This document shows positions 1 through 6,757 of a DNA stretch of 50,315 nt, one piece after another (position 1 is the first letter of the stretch; every line of letters starts with the position of its first letter). Origin of the DNA: Haloferula luteola (lineage in GTDB: Bacteria; Verrucomicrobiota; Verrucomicrobiia; Verrucomicrobiales; Akkermansiaceae); contig NZ_JACHFD010000027.1 of the NCBI RefSeq assembly GCF_014201715.1, positions 1-50,315 on the forward strand, written 5' to 3'. The notes under the pieces were generated by a model that saw only the letters and a list, made by a program, of their open reading frames with translations, was not told where the DNA came from and did no database searches. Made by a program: the position numbers and the translations under genes.

Positions 1-1
1 G

Positions 2-100
2 GTGGGAGTCATCTGGAACCTCTGGAACATCATGCACAACATCGGCAAGATCGCCCTCTACCGGCCGGAATACGGCACCGGCGAGCCCGCCACGGGGTGA
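2..100 (+). CDS. C-terminal fragment of an unidentified protein
   Basis: An open frame enters from the left edge and stops with TGA at 98-100, giving 32 residues rich in aromatic and hydrophobic positions (WNLWNIMHNIGKIALYRPEY is the recognisable stretch). The aromatic run suggests a membrane-associated or amphipathic C-terminus, but the piece is too short to name a family. It is the only plus-strand gene left of the cassette array, so it probably belongs to the chromosomal backbone and marks the distal flank of the array. Confidence 0.55.
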   Translation: MGVIWNLWNIMHNIGKIALYRPEYGTGEPATG

Positions 101-232
101 GGCCGGCATGCCCCGCGGCATCCGTAGCCCCGGCAGGGCGTCACAGGAGCCCATCACGAGGCGCCACGACCCCGCAAGGGAAACGCCCGCCCGGAAATCG
201 AAAACGACGTCCATCACTCGGCACCATCCGAA

Positions 233-293
233 GGCAACGGAACGACCGGCTCAACAGGGGTTTTCCGACGGTCTCGTTCGGCCCTTGTGTTGG
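233..293 (-). other. Possible degenerate terminal attC of the toxin-antitoxin cassette
   Basis: Just downstream of the toxin stop codon (303) lies an imperfect inverted repeat: GAACGACCG near 240 against CGGTCTCGTTC near 269. It is bracketed by AACG at 236 and CCTTGTGTTGG at 283-293, resembling the CCTTGTTGTGC edge of the clear sites. The cores do not match the expected GTTGTGC well, so this is either a decayed last attC or chance. Confidence 0.3.
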
Positions 294-302
294 TTCTACC
301 GG

Positions 303-602
303 TCACTTGTCGAGGTGGGACTCGATCCACGCTGGATCGCGCCTGCAATCCACGATGGCAATGACGAGTGCCTGGTCGGATCCGAACTCGTAATAGATTG
401 CGTATGGAAATCTGCGACTCAGCAGCCGATGCAGGTGCTTGTGGGGTTGGCGATGGATCCCCGCAGTGATCTTCAATCCATCAATGTCCGCCCGCAACTG
501 AGAGAGAAAATAGTCCCCGAGACCCGGCTCCTGTGCCTCGTAGAACCAGAAACCTTGGTTGAGGTCCTCGAGCGCGTCGCCCGAAATCCGGATGTGAATC
601 AT
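303..602 (-). CDS. ParE/RelE-family toxin
   Basis: A 99-residue protein starting MIHIRISG, with the small RelE/ParE fold pattern: an N-terminal strand, a helix (DALEDLNQGFWFYEAQEPGL), then the strands LHRLLSRRFPYAIYYEF and ALVIAIVDCRRDPAWI. The family inhibits DNA gyrase (ParE) or cleaves ribosome-bound mRNA (RelE); the sequence does not say which. The start at 602 is chosen because its ATG overlaps the antitoxin TGA by four bases (ATGA, 599-602), a typical coupled arrangement. A longer frame exists to 635 but runs inside the antitoxin gene. The pair is the distal-most cassette of the array, where such modules are common and stabilise the array. Confidence 0.85.
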   Translation of the reverse strand: MIHIRISGDALEDLNQGFWFYEAQEPGLGDYFLSQLRADIDGLKITAGIHRQPHKHLHRLLSRRFPYAIYYEFGSDQALVIAIVDCRRDPAWIESHLDK

Positions 603-808
603 CGCCGTCCGAGCGAGTGCTTCACCGAGTCCCATTCGTGGACTTCGGTCTCACCGTTCCGGACGCGTTCGATCCGGGAATCGAGCAATTCGCGCTCCGC
701 CGGGGAGACCTCCATCCGGTCTACGTGGGCGCTCAGGTCCTCCCAAATCGCTTCGAGAATCTGGAGCTTCTCGCGGAGGGGGAGGTTACGAACTTCGGCT
801 ATGCTCAT
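599..808 (-). CDS. Antitoxin of the addiction-module family (TIGR02574-like)
   Basis: A 69-residue acidic protein (MSIAEVRNLPLREKLQILEA...) with the layout of the putative addiction module component family: a short helical N-terminus containing LREKLQILEAIWEDL, then a C-terminal ERELLDSRIERV...DSVKHSLGRR segment. It should bind and neutralise the RelE/ParE-like toxin encoded immediately downstream and probably represses the shared promoter. An alternative ATG at 829 would add seven residues. The start lies about 57 bases after the cassette edge at 866. Function is inferred from family and pairing. Confidence 0.82.
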   Translation of the reverse strand: MSIAEVRNLPLREKLQILEAIWEDLSAHVDRMEVSPAERELLDSRIERVRNGETEVHEWDSVKHSLGRR

Positions 809-860
809 GGACGGGAAGCTAGCTTGCAACGGGCGACTCGGCGAGCAGGGAATTCCTCTG

Positions 861-989
861 GCACAACGTCAGAGAACCGGCGACCCGACCCTCATGGCGG
901 AGGCGCTGTCCTCGTTGCCGCATGGAACCATCAACACGGATTTTCGACAAGGCCGCGGTGAGGGGTCTCCCTGATTCACCTTTTTATGC
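861..989 (-). other. attC site, family A copy 1
   Basis: The R' core GTTGTGC reads on minus at 867-861. The R'' core is degenerate on plus at 983-989 (TTTATGC where the sister copies have GTTGTGC). The stem is CGACCCTCA near 884 against TGAGGGGTCTCC near 958. It belongs to the repeated ORF-poor cassette at 867-1309. Confidence 0.7.
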
Positions 990-1309
990 TTTGCGGTGGG
1001 TCGCCTTGCCGGTTCGCTCCGCAACACTCCCGAAACCGCCGAGCCGTGCGGCCAGGGTCGTGGAGATACTCGCCGCCCGCAGCCAGCCCGACGCCCCGGG
1101 TTGCACTGCCGAATAGCGATGAGAGGCTATCGCAAAGCGAAGTGCTTCAGAAACCTATCCGCCCGGTCAGCGGCCCGCTGGTGACGCTCCGCGCCATCTC
1201 GGCCAGGACCGGTCAAGTGCCCGAACGCGATGCCGCTTCCGACCTGCCCCAATCCATCCGCCATCAGGATCATCAACCGCGGAACACCGTGCTCCAAAGT
1301 TCAGCACAA
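867..1309 (-). repeat. Repeated ORF-poor cassette, family A copy 1 (443 bp)
   Basis: This unit recurs at 5110-5552 (also 443 bp) and 7163-7547 (385 bp) with high nucleotide identity, bounded in each case by cassette cores. On the coding strand of the array the longest ATG frame here is 48 codons (1127-1273, starting MILMADG). In copy 2 the same frame runs on past the cassette edge, and in copy 3 it is shifted by a 58-bp deletion, so no protein is conserved across copies. The unit may carry a promoter, a small RNA or only its attC. Nothing in the sequence decides this. Confidence 0.8.
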
Positions 1310-1433
1310 CGTCAGAGCTGTGCCGGCCACGGCGACTCGCCCTGCCGGCATCCCCAATCAAGCAGCTCCCGATGCCGGCAGCAAGAACGCAACAAGGCGG
1401 CGGTTAGTGGTCGGCACCAGCGACATGTTATCC
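1304..1433 (-). other. attC site, family B copy 1
   Basis: R' core GTTGTGC reads on minus at 1310-1304. R'' core GGATAAC reads on minus at 1433-1427 and matches the start of its own cassette (GTTATCC at 2041-2035) perfectly. The stem pairs AGCTGTGCCGGCC (about 1316) with GGTCGGCACCAGC (about 1410), with one unpaired base, as in the extrahelical bases of known attC hairpins. The stop codon TAA of the DUF4304 gene lies inside R''. Confidence 0.88.
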
Positions 1434-2024
1434 ATTGATTGGTATCCCGTGTGTTGTCGCTAGACGCTTGAGCTTCGGCATGAAGTGCTGGTTCGATTCT
1501 TCCTCAGCTTGTCTCATGGCTGTCTCTGCTGACCCTGCATCACCTCCGAGATGGTAGGCAAGCGCTGCCATGAACGGAATCTTGCGATCCAGGAATTCCC
1601 CAGCGACTGCAGAATAGTCGCCGAGGCGATCAAACCACGGGAGCCCAAATTGATCGATTCGGGCGAATACCTCGTCGGCTAGCTGATCCGGGTCTGTGGT
1701 CTTGGTCACCTGCCACCACTTGTCCTGCTTGCCAGGGAATTGCTGTCCAATTCGAGTTCGGACGTCGCAATCGTATTCCTTCAGTGCGCCCTTGAGAGGG
1801 AGCCCTTCCGATGCGGCGTGAAGCTCCTCAAACGAAATTCCGAGATTCACGGTGAACTGCGCTTCCGTGGATGAGTTCCACTTCGAGAGTTGGACGTTGA
1901 TAACCTGAGTCCATTCGCCCGGCCGAATCCAGGTGGTGCCGGACTTGCGGAAACCGAGAGGCTTCAAGTGTTGCTGATGTAGACCAGACACCATCGCCTT
2001 AATGATGTCCTGTGGAGTCGCCAT
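1428..2024 (-). CDS. DUF4304-like cassette protein
   Basis: A 198-residue soluble protein. The N-terminal half (HLKPLGFRKSGTTWIRPGEW, then VINVQLSKWNSSTEAQFTVNLGI) matches the pattern of the DUF4304 family: a helix followed by GF+K-G-TW and an INxQ-S strand. The C-terminal half is helical (FLDRKIPFMAALAYHLGG...). The molecular function of the family is unknown. The gene fills its cassette: ATG 11 bases after the R' core at 2035-2041, and TAA inside the R'' core of its attC. No signal peptide. No recognisable Shine-Dalgarno at usable spacing. Confidence 0.85.
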   Translation of the reverse strand: MATPQDIIKAMVSGLHQQHLKPLGFRKSGTTWIRPGEWTQVINVQLSKWNSSTEAQFTVNLGISFEELHAASEGLPLKGALKEYDCDVRTRIGQQFPGKQDKWWQVTKTTDPDQLADEVFARIDQFGLPWFDRLGDYSAVAGEFLDRKIPFMAALAYHLGGDAGSAETAMRQAEEESNQHFMPKLKRLATTHGIPING

Positions 2025-2034
2025 CTCTTTTTTG

Positions 2035-2161
2035 GGATAACGTCTCAGTGGAGACGCGCGAACTCAAGGCCGCACGTCGGGAAAATGGTAGCGCTCCGAT
2101 CCCACGGAACGGAACGCAACAAGGCGCCGGTTAAGCGTCGATCTCCCACGGCTTGTTCGGC
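2035..2161 (-). other. attC site, family E (single copy)
   Basis: R' core GTTATCC on minus at 2041-2035. R'' core GCCGAAC on minus at 2161-2155, identical in complement to the start of its cassette (GTTCGGC at 2680-2674). The stem pairs GTGGAGA (about 2048) with TCTCCCAC (about 2141), flanked by CGTC on both arms. Confidence 0.8.
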
Positions 2162-2190
2162 TTCTTCGTTTGTAGTGGTAGGGGTGCGGC

Positions 2191-2664
2191 TCACCTATCG
2201 ACATCCGATGGGTTGTCCCACCTCGCGAAAATGTTCAGGTCCTCCCGAACCTGCGGGTTGGAAGCGATCTCGCCAGGGTCTAGCTGAACCAGCGACACGT
2301 CGCGAGTGTGAACCTCTCTGAGAACCTCGCCGAGGCGGCGGAATGTCAGCCTCATCGACTCGAGTCTCTTCTGAGGCGTTCCGTGTCCCGATGAGTGGTG
2401 ATACTCCTCCCAGCGCTTGATGAACGGATCGACCAATCGACCGAGCTCGCCCTGTTCTGGCGCACTGAGAATCATGCCTCGCTCATGGAGTGCGAAGATC
2501 ATCCCGGTCCGAACGAACAGCTCTGCAATCTCCTCGTTATCATATTCGTGGCCGCGTGGATGCTGCATCAGCTCCGCAACCCGAGCGAAGAGCTGATCGG
2601 AGATATCGCCCAGCAAGTCTGCTGCCGCATCGTTGTCTAGATTCTCGTCGCCTTCGCAGCCCAT
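2191..2664 (-). CDS. Cassette protein of unknown function
   Basis: A 157-residue protein starting MGCEGDENLDNDAAADLLGD and ending RWDNPSDVDR. It is acidic and mostly helical by eye, with no signal peptide, no membrane segment and no motif I can assign. The ATG at 2664 is preferred because it lies 10 bases after the R' core at 2674-2680; the open frame continues upstream to 2946 only by reading through the neighbouring attC. It is the sole gene of its cassette and ends 30 bases before its attC. The sequence gives no function. Confidence 0.75.
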   Translation of the reverse strand: MGCEGDENLDNDAAADLLGDISDQLFARVAELMQHPRGHEYDNEEIAELFVRTGMIFALHERGMILSAPEQGELGRLVDPFIKRWEEYHHSSGHGTPQKRLESMRLTFRRLGEVLREVHTRDVSLVQLDPGEIASNPQVREDLNIFARWDNPSDVDR

Positions 2665-2673
2665 GAGATTTCT

Positions 2674-2798
2674 GCCGAACGTCGAGAGCCTGGCACCCGC
2701 TACCGGGAGCGCCCCTCCGATTCTGGTTGAGGTTTGTCGCCACCCTCCGAGCCCGACTCGGACCGGGTAGCGGGTTGTCCAGCGCTGCCTTGTTCGCT
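2674..2798 (-). other. attC site, family C copy 1
   Basis: R' core GTTCGGC on minus at 2680-2674. R'' core AGCGAAC on minus at 2798-2792, an exact match to the start of its cassette (GTTCGCT at 3323-3317). The stem pairs ACCCGCTACC (about 2694) with GGTAGCGGGT (about 2765). The site encodes the last 32 residues and the stop codon of the upstream gene. Confidence 0.9.
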
Positions 2799-3293
2799 TT
2801 GTCTTTTCAGTGTTGCGCTGACTTGCCCAAGGACTTCCTCCAGTTTCTGGAACTTCATCGGATATCCCTGCTCCTCCGAAACATACCACTCCACCTGGTC
2901 CTTCTTGATCGGCCTCAAAGAAAGTTGCCAGTTCGCGCCCACCCACAGTTCTCCGTCCTTGCTGAGAAATGCGAGGAACCGCCCCTTCGTCAATGGGCAG
3001 TGAGCGCAGATAAATGATTCATGGCCATAGAGGACAAATTCGTCGGGCAGGTCTCCCTTCAGGACCTTCTCGACCCGCACGTTGGCCTGCTCCGAATAGG
3101 TCCCAACCTCACCGGACGCTACTTCATCCTCAGCCGCGAAAGGATCTCGGTTCTCGCCCACGGGCTTCGCCGGCTCTGGCTCTCCTACAACGACGATCGC
3201 TATTGCCGAAGAATTGCCGATCAACTCAGACCGCGTGAAGAAATATGCCTTGCCGTATGCGCTCCACGAAGAGGCAAGAAGCACCACGAGCAT
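2700..3293 (-). CDS. Secreted cassette protein of unknown function, with an attC-encoded tail
   Basis: A 197-residue protein. Its N-terminus MLVVLLASSWSAYGKAYFFT is a plausible signal peptide cut after AYG. The mature part contains VRVEKVLKGDLPDEFVLYG, FICAHCPLTKGRFLAFL and ELWVGANWQLSLRPI. This resembles a recurrent type of exported cassette protein with an ALKGD-like strand and a CxxC pair, but I cannot name a family. ATG 3293 is chosen because it precedes the hydrophobic leader; frames reaching 3338 begin inside the neighbouring attC. The last 32 codons lie within the attC at 2674-2798 and resemble the tail of the gene at 5573-6193, so the C-terminus is dictated by recombination-site DNA. 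Confidence 0.8.
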   Translation of the reverse strand: MLVVLLASSWSAYGKAYFFTRSELIGNSSAIAIVVVGEPEPAKPVGENRDPFAAEDEVASGEVGTYSEQANVRVEKVLKGDLPDEFVLYGHESFICAHCPLTKGRFLAFLSKDGELWVGANWQLSLRPIKKDQVEWYVSEEQGYPMKFQKLEEVLGQVSATLKRQSEQGSAGQPATRSESGSEGGDKPQPESEGRSR

Positions 3294-3316
3294 TGAAACG
3301 AGTGTCTTCAATTTAG

Positions 3317-3442
3317 AGCGAACGTCATAGCACACCAACCGCCTGACGGCAGCCGCGCATTGACTCGGGGTTAAGGATTCTAATCATCTGAAGAATTCGA
3401 CTCGGAGCGGGTCAGGCGGTTGGGTGCTGCAACTTGTTCGGC
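3317..3442 (-). other. attC site, family D copy 1
   Basis: R' core GTTCGCT on minus at 3323-3317. R'' core GCCGAAC on minus at 3442-3436; the start of its cassette is GTTCGGG (5110-5104), a 6/7 match. A 13-bp perfect stem pairs CCAACCGCCTGAC (about 3334) with GTCAGGCGGTTGG (about 3411), extended by AGCAC/GTGCT. An IS30-family element begins 9 bases beyond R''. Confidence 0.88.
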
Positions 3443-3450
3443 GCCTTGGA

Positions 3451-4357
3451 TTCAAGAGCGAAGTGCGACAGGTAGGCGGTGTGGAATACGTTCAAATAGG
3501 CAAAGAGGAGCGTTATGCGATCGCCGCGATGCGCGGAGCTTACGTGAAGGTCGAAGAGATCGCAAGGCGGCTGGGCAGGCACCGGAGCACGATCTACCGG
3601 GAGCTGAAACGCAACGCGTCGGCGCATGACGGTGGCTACCGTGCGATCCACGCGTGCTGGAAGGCGAGCGGCCGGCAGAAGCGATCAAGGCGCAACATGA
3701 GGTATGGACCCGGGGACTTCGAGCCGGTGGAGGAATTGCTGAGAGAGGATCTGAGCCCTGAGCAGGTGGTCGGCCGCATGCGCTTGGAGCGGCGAGGCAC
3801 GATGAGCCAGGAAACGATCTACAAGTGGATCTGGCTGGACCGTCGGCATGGCGGGACGCTGTGGCGGCACCTGCGTGGAGCGCGCAAACAGCGGCGGAAG
3901 AGGTATGGCCGCAACGACAGCCGCGGGAGGCTGGCGGGAAAGCGGATGATCGGCGAGCGTCGCAGCGGCCTAGTGCGGATCGGCAAGCTGGAGAGGATCT
4001 CGATGGTCCAGACCGGATCGCGGACCGTGAAGCTTCTGAGCGGAGAGCAGAACCCGGTGCGGACGATCACGGCGGACAACGGATGCGAATTCCACAACGA
4101 CAAGCGGGTGGAGAAGTCGCTGGGGACGACGATCGACTTCGCGACTCCCCACCACTCCTGGGAACGGGGCACGAACGAGAACACCAACGGCCTGATCCGG
4201 CAGTATCTCCCGGAGGGCGAAGACCTGGCGGGGCTAACACAGCGGGAGTGCACAAAGATCGCCGAGAAGCTGAACAACCGGCCGCGAAAGCGACTGAAAT
4301 TCAGGACTCCGAACGAAATCTATGATGGCCTATCTCCTGTCGCGCTTCAAACTTGAA
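3451..4357 (+). mobile_element. Decayed IS30-family insertion sequence
   Basis: Imperfect terminal inverted repeats bound the element. The left end (3451) begins TTCAAGAGCGAAGTGCGACA. The right end (complement from 4357) begins TTCAAGTTTGAAGCGCGACA. They agree at 18 of the first 22 positions. Length is 907 bp, somewhat short for the family (about 1.0-1.1 kb), in line with the internal deletion in its transposase. No flanking target duplication is evident. It lies inside the cassette of the gene at 4359-5096, between that gene and its attC, and is the only plus-strand gene of the array. Confidence 0.85.
3481..4356 (+). pseudogene. IS30-family transposase with an in-frame internal deletion
   Basis: A 291-codon frame read from GTG 3481. 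The N-terminus has the IS30-type helix-turn-helix (KEERYAIAAMRG, then IARRLGRHRSTIYRELKRN). The C-terminus has the catalytic core parts TITADNGCEFH (second Asp), FATPHHSWERGTNENTNGL (catalytic Glu region) and RPRKRLKFRTPNE. Between KRMIGER and RSGLVRIGKLERI the usual block containing GHWEGDT, which carries the first catalytic Asp, is missing (roughly 25-35 residues by family comparison from memory). The frame stays open, but a DDE enzyme without its first Asp should be inactive. The stop TGA lies in the right terminal repeat. Confidence 0.8.
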
Positions 4358-4358
4358 A

Positions 4359-5096
4359 CTATTGTTTTTGATTCTCGGTGGAGATCTTGTTGGCAATTTC
4401 AACGCTTTTAGCAATAGCACCTGGACGATCCTCGTCGGTGGCTGTCGCAACTTCTGCAAGCTGAAATCCAAGGTCGGTGAGCATTCGAGGAAGTCCTGTC
4501 TGAGGGGTCCACACTTCACCGAAAAGGTTGTAATGGCAATAGAACTGGAAGGTAGCGCCATCAAGCCCTCGGTAATCCTCATCTGGATAGCGCGTCCTCT
4601 GTAAAACGGACTGCCATGCCGAGAACATCTGCGAAGCAAACTCTTTAGTGATCTCAGCTCGGCTCCGGACCACATCCTTCGTAACCTTGATGTCCAATAC
4701 TGATCGGCCTTCCTCGAGTTCCTTCCACTGCCAAATCTGCTTCTTGGCTTCCGCTCGCTCGACGATCCACTTCTCCGATTCGATCCTGCGGTCAAACGGA
4801 TCGTCCGATTTAGCGTATACTACCTCATGGCGGATAATAACAGCATACTCCGGACAGAAGCTTGGCTTGCCGATCATCCAAAGCTCTCCCGGATCGTCTC
4901 CGATGAGTGACCGAAAAACGGCCTGATCGTAGCCGTCTGGATCATACGCTGGCAGCGGCTCCAAGTGATTTGGATTCGAGGGAGGCTCTGAGTACTTCGC
5001 ATCAACAGCAAAAGGATCGGAATCCGGTGACTCGGCCTGCGCGGTAGCGGCCAGCAAAGCGGCAACGAAGCTCAGAAGATATCGAGTCAGCTTCAT
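4359..5096 (-). CDS. Secreted cassette protein of unknown function
   Basis: A 245-residue protein with a clear signal peptide (MKLTRYLLSFVAALLAATAQA, likely cut before ESPDSD). The mature protein is acidic and has no family I recognise. Notable segments are GELWMIGKPSFCPEYAVIIR and ATFQFYCHYNLFGEVW, each with a Cys. The ATG lies 8 bases after the cassette core at 5104-5110, so there is little room for a ribosome-binding site. The stop TAG at 4359-4361 lies 2 bases from the IS30 right end, so the final residues may have been altered by the insertion. Base composition looks less GC-rich than the chromosomal backbone genes, as is common for cassettes. Confidence 0.8.
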   Translation of the reverse strand: MKLTRYLLSFVAALLAATAQAESPDSDPFAVDAKYSEPPSNPNHLEPLPAYDPDGYDQAVFRSLIGDDPGELWMIGKPSFCPEYAVIIRHEVVYAKSDDPFDRRIESEKWIVERAEAKKQIWQWKELEEGRSVLDIKVTKDVVRSRAEITKEFASQMFSAWQSVLQRTRYPDEDYRGLDGATFQFYCHYNLFGEVWTPQTGLPRMLTDLGFQLAEVATATDEDRPGAIAKSVEIANKISTENQKQ

Positions 5097-5103
5097 ATTT
5101 TAT

Positions 5104-5232
5104 CCCGAACGTCCATGAACAGGCGGCCCGACCCTCATGGCGGAGGCGCTGTCCTGATTGCTGCATGGAACCACCAACTCGGATTTTCGACAAGGCCGCG
5201 GTGAGGGGTCGCCCTGATTCGCCTTGTTGTGC
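5104..5232 (-). other. attC site, family A copy 2
   Basis: R' core GTTCGGG on minus at 5110-5104. R'' core GCACAAC on minus at 5232-5226, an exact match to the start of its cassette (GTTGTGC at 5553-5547). The stem pairs CGACCCTCA (about 5128) with TGAGGGGTCG (about 5202). Confidence 0.85.
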
Positions 5233-5552
5233 TTTGCGGTGGGTCGCCTTGCCGGTTCGCTCCGCAACGCTCCCGAAACCGTCGTGCCGCCTGGCCAGGG
5301 TCGTGGGGAGACTGGCCGCCCGTAGCCGACCCGACGCCCCGGGCTGCGCTGCAGAATAGCGATGAGAAACTGCCGCAATGCACCGTGCCTCAGAAACCTA
5401 TCGGCCCGGTTAGCGGTCCGCCGGTGAAGCTCCGCGCCATCTCGGCCAGGACCGGTCAAGTGCCCGAACGCGATGCCGCTTCCGACCTGCCCCAATCCAT
5501 CCGCCATCAGGATCATCAACCCCGGAACACCGCGCTCCAAAGTCCAGCACAA
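5110..5552 (-). repeat. Repeated ORF-poor cassette, family A copy 2 (443 bp)
   Basis: This copy is near identical to 867-1309 and has both cassette cores intact and matching. A minus-strand frame starting MILMADG at 5516 stays open beyond the cassette end (to 5100), reading straight through attC; this is not how the cassette genes here end, and its composition (Arg, Gly, Pro rich) suggests chance openness. I treat it as noncoding. Confidence 0.8.
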
Positions 5553-5671
5553 CGTCGAAGTCCACACATCCGCTACCGGGAGCGCGCCTCCGATTCAGGT
5601 TGAGGGTTGTGGTCGCCCACCGAATCCGACTCGGAACGGGTAGCGGATTCTCCAGCGCCGCCTTGTTCGGC
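5547..5671 (-). other. attC site, family C copy 2
   Basis: R' core GTTGTGC on minus at 5553-5547. R'' core GCCGAAC on minus at 5671-5665, an exact match to its cassette start (GTTCGGC at 6200-6194). The stem pairs ATCCGCTACC (about 5567) with GGTAGCGGAT (about 5639). Relative to copy 1 one stem pair has changed from C-G to T-A on both arms. Confidence 0.9.
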
Positions 5672-6193
5672 TTTTCGATCTTCTTCTGCGAGCCTGTCCT
5701 CAAGTGGATTGGTTGGAGCCATGATGACCGTTCCGCCCTCGTGCCAATCGTAGCTTGAAGTCGCGAGGTTCCTCCCAACCCGAAAAGCGTAGATCCCGGT
5801 CTGATCTGGATGATGGCGATGCTGGCACTCGACGTTGATGACGATCGGGTTATGCATCAACGTGAATGCCCAGAACCTAATTGGACGTGCTGCTGGCAGT
5901 GTGAGTTCCTCCGCACGGACAAATTCATCTGTCCCGTTCCAAATCTGTGCGATCACCGGAAAGCGCCCTGGCCACCTGCCCGGTGCCTCCCAAATCTTGA
6001 GGACGACGTCAGAACGATTCGACCACTCATGGGTAAGCCGAAACCCGTTGAACGGGTCAATCTGGGACACCTGGGTCGTAGGAGTCTTCGCTCCCGCTAG
6101 AACATCATCACGAGAGAATACCTCTACTGGCTCGGCGGCCTCAACGGCCAGCATCCCGGCGACTGTGGTTGCGAAGAAGACTCTCATATTCAT
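5573..6193 (-). CDS. Secreted cassette protein of unknown function, with an attC-encoded tail
   Basis: A 206-residue protein with signal peptide MNMRVFFATTVAGMLAVEAA. The mature chain (EPVEVFSRDD..., VVLKIWEAPGRWPGRFPVIA, PIVINVECQHRHHPDQTGIY) looks like a beta-rich exported domain, but I cannot assign a family. The ATG directly abuts the R' core (GTTCGGC-ATG), leaving no room for a Shine-Dalgarno inside the cassette; ATG 6187 is an alternative. The last 32 residues plus the TAG are encoded inside the attC at 5547-5671 and share 22 of 32 positions with the tail of the unrelated protein at 2700-3293. Confidence 0.8.
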   Translation of the reverse strand: MNMRVFFATTVAGMLAVEAAEPVEVFSRDDVLAGAKTPTTQVSQIDPFNGFRLTHEWSNRSDVVLKIWEAPGRWPGRFPVIAQIWNGTDEFVRAEELTLPAARPIRFWAFTLMHNPIVINVECQHRHHPDQTGIYAFRVGRNLATSSYDWHEGGTVIMAPTNPLEDRLAEEDRKAEQGGAGESATRSESDSVGDHNPQPESEARSR

Positions 6194-6282
6194 GCCGAAC
6201 GTCTGATGTGGAGGCACCGGCGGGACAAGCTCCGATTCAACTAGGGACATTGTCGCCGGTTGCCTCTCATGACTTGTTCTGC
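6194..6282 (-). other. attC site, family F (compact, 89 bp)
   Basis: R' core GTTCGGC on minus at 6200-6194. R'' core GCAGAAC on minus at 6282-6276, an exact match to its cassette start (GTTCTGC at 6607-6601). The stem pairs GAGGCACCGGCGGGACAA (about 6211) with TTGTCGCCGGTTGCCTC (about 6250), with an internal bulge. This is the shortest site of the array and the closest to textbook attC size. Confidence 0.9.
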
Positions 6283-6310
6283 AATTTGATTTTGGCGGGA
6301 GATCGAGCTG

Positions 6311-6583
6311 CTACGACTGCCGTCCGGATGGAGTCTCTGCGAACAATTCGATGCGCTTGCAATTCTGACAAACCAAGGCGCACGCGGAACTATTCAGCCA
6401 ATCCATATTCATGAAAGTCATGCCACTCGTGTTCATGAGCATCTCTCTTCGATCGAACTCGTCGTGCCCGCAGACTGGGCAGATCAGAGGATTGTCGCCC
6501 ACGCGATATCGTGTCGTGGATGTCACGAATGACTTGGCCGCGGCTTTCAGACCAACTCCGATACTTCCAAGTGTGTTTTTCAT
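6311..6583 (-). CDS. Small zinc-ribbon cassette protein
   Basis: A 90-residue protein (MKNTLGSIGVGLKAAAKSFV...) with a zinc-ribbon pattern: CPVCGHDEFDRRE about 26 residues before CQNCKRIELF. The layout PxCGxxEF ... CxxCxxxE(L)F resembles the zinc-ribbon nucleic-acid-binding protein family around DUF2082, though metal and ligand are inferred. ATG 6583 is preceded by an A/G-rich stretch (GGAAAAAGAAAGACCC) that may serve as a ribosome-binding region. The gene is the only one in its cassette and ends 28 bases before its attC. Confidence 0.75.
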   Translation of the reverse strand: MKNTLGSIGVGLKAAAKSFVTSTTRYRVGDNPLICPVCGHDEFDRREMLMNTSGMTFMNMDWLNSSACALVCQNCKRIELFAETPSGRQS

Positions 6584-6600
6584 GGGTCTTTCTTTTTCCA

Positions 6601-6726
6601 GCAGAACGTCATAGCACACCGACCGCCTGACGGAAGCCACGCGTTGACTGTGGGTTGAGAGTTCTAATCACGGTGAAAATTCGACTCGGAGCGGGTCAGG
6701 CGGTTGGGTGCTGCGGCTTGTTCGCT
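6601..6726 (-). other. attC site, family D copy 2
   Basis: R' core GTTCTGC on minus at 6607-6601. R'' core AGCGAAC on minus at 6726-6720, an exact match to its cassette start (GTTCGCT at 7163-7157). The stem pairs CCGACCGCCTGAC (about 6618) with GTCAGGCGGTTGG (about 6695); it is nearly identical to copy 1 at 3317-3442. Confidence 0.88.
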
Positions 6727-6757
6727 TTGTTGGTTTCTCTGGAAGTGATGGAAAGCT

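Noticed and set aside
108..974. 288-codon plus-strand frame over the toxin-antitoxin region
   Set aside because: It is antisense to the toxin and antitoxin genes, has low-complexity composition, and runs into the attC; the minus-strand pair has recognisable families and a 4-base coupled overlap.
3424..3480. Upstream ATG for the IS30 transposase
   Set aside because: It lies inside the attC and outside the left terminal inverted repeat; GTG 3481 inside the element fits the family start.
5100..5567. 155-codon minus-strand frame across the repeated cassette
   Set aside because: It runs through both cassette cores and the whole attC, is Arg/Gly/Pro rich, and the sister copies have a stop or a frameshift in it.
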